The notes under the pieces were generated by a model. That model was not told the origin of the DNA. It did not search any database and worked only from the letters and a program-made list of their open reading frames with translations. Both the position numbers and the translations under genes were made by a program. From Undaria pinnatifida (taxonomy: Eukaryota; Sar; Phaeophyceae; Laminariales; Alariaceae), in contig JABAKD010000020.1 of assembly GCA_012845835.1 (NCBI GenBank), positions 11,238,488 through 11,302,487 of the forward strand: DNA of 64,000 nucleotides, read 5' to 3'. Within the stretch, counting starts at the first letter, position 1; the number at the start of each line of letters is the position of its first letter. Positions 62,996 to 64,000 of this stretch are shown piece by piece.

Positions 62996-63104
62996 CTGAT
63001 TCTGTAGCAGTTGCTGTCTAGCTCATATTTCTTCTGTTTCGCACACTATCATTTACCGGTGTGCTGGTATATTAGTTTGTTTTTGCACCCCCCCGCCCAC
63101 CCAC

Positions 63105-63215
63105 CCCTCACAAGGTGCCGAAACCCGCCTCACAAGGGGTTCTTAGGAGAATGCAGCTCACCCTTCATGCGACTCGCCAAACAATTCACGGCGCTTCGCA
63201 ACGCTGGCGAACGTA
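63105..63215 (+). repeat. 440-bp dispersed repeat, forward fragment
   Basis: CACAAGGTGCCGAAACCCGC to ATGCGACTCGCCAAACAATT and GCGCTTCGC. Directly before the NTPase fragment. Confidence 0.75.
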
Positions 63216-63219
63216 CACT

Positions 63220-63900
63220 GGTCGCACATGCTAACCAGAGTACTGATGAGGAGCTGGTCGTTGAGCGCGCGGAGTGTCACTTACTCACTGACCTAAGTGG
63301 CACTGCTGCCTCAGTGTGCATGTGCCCAGTGCAGAACATTCACGGTCCGCGGATCATATCCAGTGACGTGTATGAGCATCCGGTAGTGCAACGGTTCGTG
63401 GGAGAGAATACCATTGCTCTGTTCTGGCACCTCGGGAATTGTCTAGTGGACCCGAAGTCAATGTCCGATGTGCTGGCAATACACGGGCGTAGTGGGGTTC
63501 CGCGGATCATATCCAGTGACGTACGAGCATCCGGTAGTGCAACGGTTCGTGGGAGAGAATACCATGGCTCTGTTCTGGCACCTCGGGAATTGTCTAGTGG
63601 ACCCGAAGGCAACGTCCGATGTGCTGGCAATACACGGACGTAGTGGGGCAGGGAAGAGTACATTACTGCGGTGTGTACAGAAGGCACTTGGCCCCGTATG
63701 TGCTAATATCAGTTTCAGGGTCCTTACCTCGCTTCGGGAGACGGACCCTGGGACGATCACGGATATAGTGTGCTCACAGATAGTCGTGTCGTAGGATGTG
63801 GACCATGAGGGCAACGCGGGTACATCGCGTCAGGCACTCAAGACTGACTGGTGGAGATGCGTTGGTGGGGACTAACTGACCGTCGGTATCCCTAGAGACC
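63220..63900 (+). pseudogene. P-loop NTPase fragment with internal tandem duplication
   Basis: HPVVQRFVGENTIALFWHLG and a Walker A motif GRSGAGKST followed by LLRCVQKALGPV. The first copy is cut at GRSG by a 153-bp tandem duplication; the second has a 2-base deletion at its start but keeps Walker A. Stops (TAG near 63792, TAA near 63870) follow in frame. The WHLG...GKSTL...LG arrangement recalls superfamily 3 helicases of plasmids and large DNA viruses, but STAND-type NTPases are possible. Confidence 0.5.
63348..63652 (+). repeat. 153-bp direct duplication in the NTPase fragment
   Basis: 63348-63500 and 63501-63652 differ at only a few bases plus one 2-base gap, so the duplication is young. 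Confidence 0.95.
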
Positions 63901-64000
63901 ACGGTGCTATACACTTGCAATTCCCAACCATCTCCAATACAGCCGGGTGCATGGCCACGGAAGGAAACTGTATGGAGGTGTACGGCTCTCCCTACGTGCA

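Overview
The window reads as nuclear DNA from an intron-rich eukaryote. There are no operons or ribosome binding sites, exons are short (mostly 75-250 bp) with GT-AG boundaries, introns run to several kb, and mobile-element debris and tandem repeats are dense. Long repeat-filled introns together with chromodomain Ty3/gypsy and Tc1/mariner remnants of an oomycete/brown-algal style suggest a stramenopile, most likely a brown alga. That placement is inference, not proof.

One host gene spans almost the whole window on the + strand. Thirty-six exons between 1347 and 62995 can be chained. The reading phase fits at nearly every junction, and together they give about 1,980 residues of a giant ubiquitin-specific protease of the USP9X/USP24/USP34 type. 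The order is armadillo/HEAT-like helices (1.3-31 kb), the USP catalytic domain with Cys box, QQD motif, LKRF motif and His box (34.9-48.1 kb), then a long helical C-terminal half (48-63 kb). The N-terminus lies upstream of the window.

The introns hold: a Tc1/mariner relic with TIRs and TA target site (3.45-4.5 kb); a 65-75 bp satellite (7.3-8.0 kb); a coiled-coil pseudogene (about 12 kb, minus); a complete but internally deleted LTR element with 268-bp LTRs and a 4-bp target duplication (21.87-25.55 kb, minus); a tRNA-headed SINE-like repeat (27.8 kb); a minisatellite of about eight units (31.7-33.2 kb); a frameshifted gypsy pol joined to a nearly 2-kb gag/LTR palindrome (35.5-39.8 kb); LINE remnants (29.6 and 57.3-58.1 kb); a recurrent 440-bp repeat; foldback repeats rich in ACCCG; and a 440-bp (ACCCG)n array (61.2 kb). 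The last kilobase carries a tandemly duplicated, broken P-loop NTPase fragment.

The most striking signal is not any single element. For about 16 of the 36 exons, decayed copies of the exon edge plus the adjoining intron lie nearby, usually just upstream of the acceptor and often in tandem. Many carry stops or destroyed splice sites. One involves the exon with the catalytic cysteine. This looks like a fossil record of introns growing by repeated duplication of splice-site segments.
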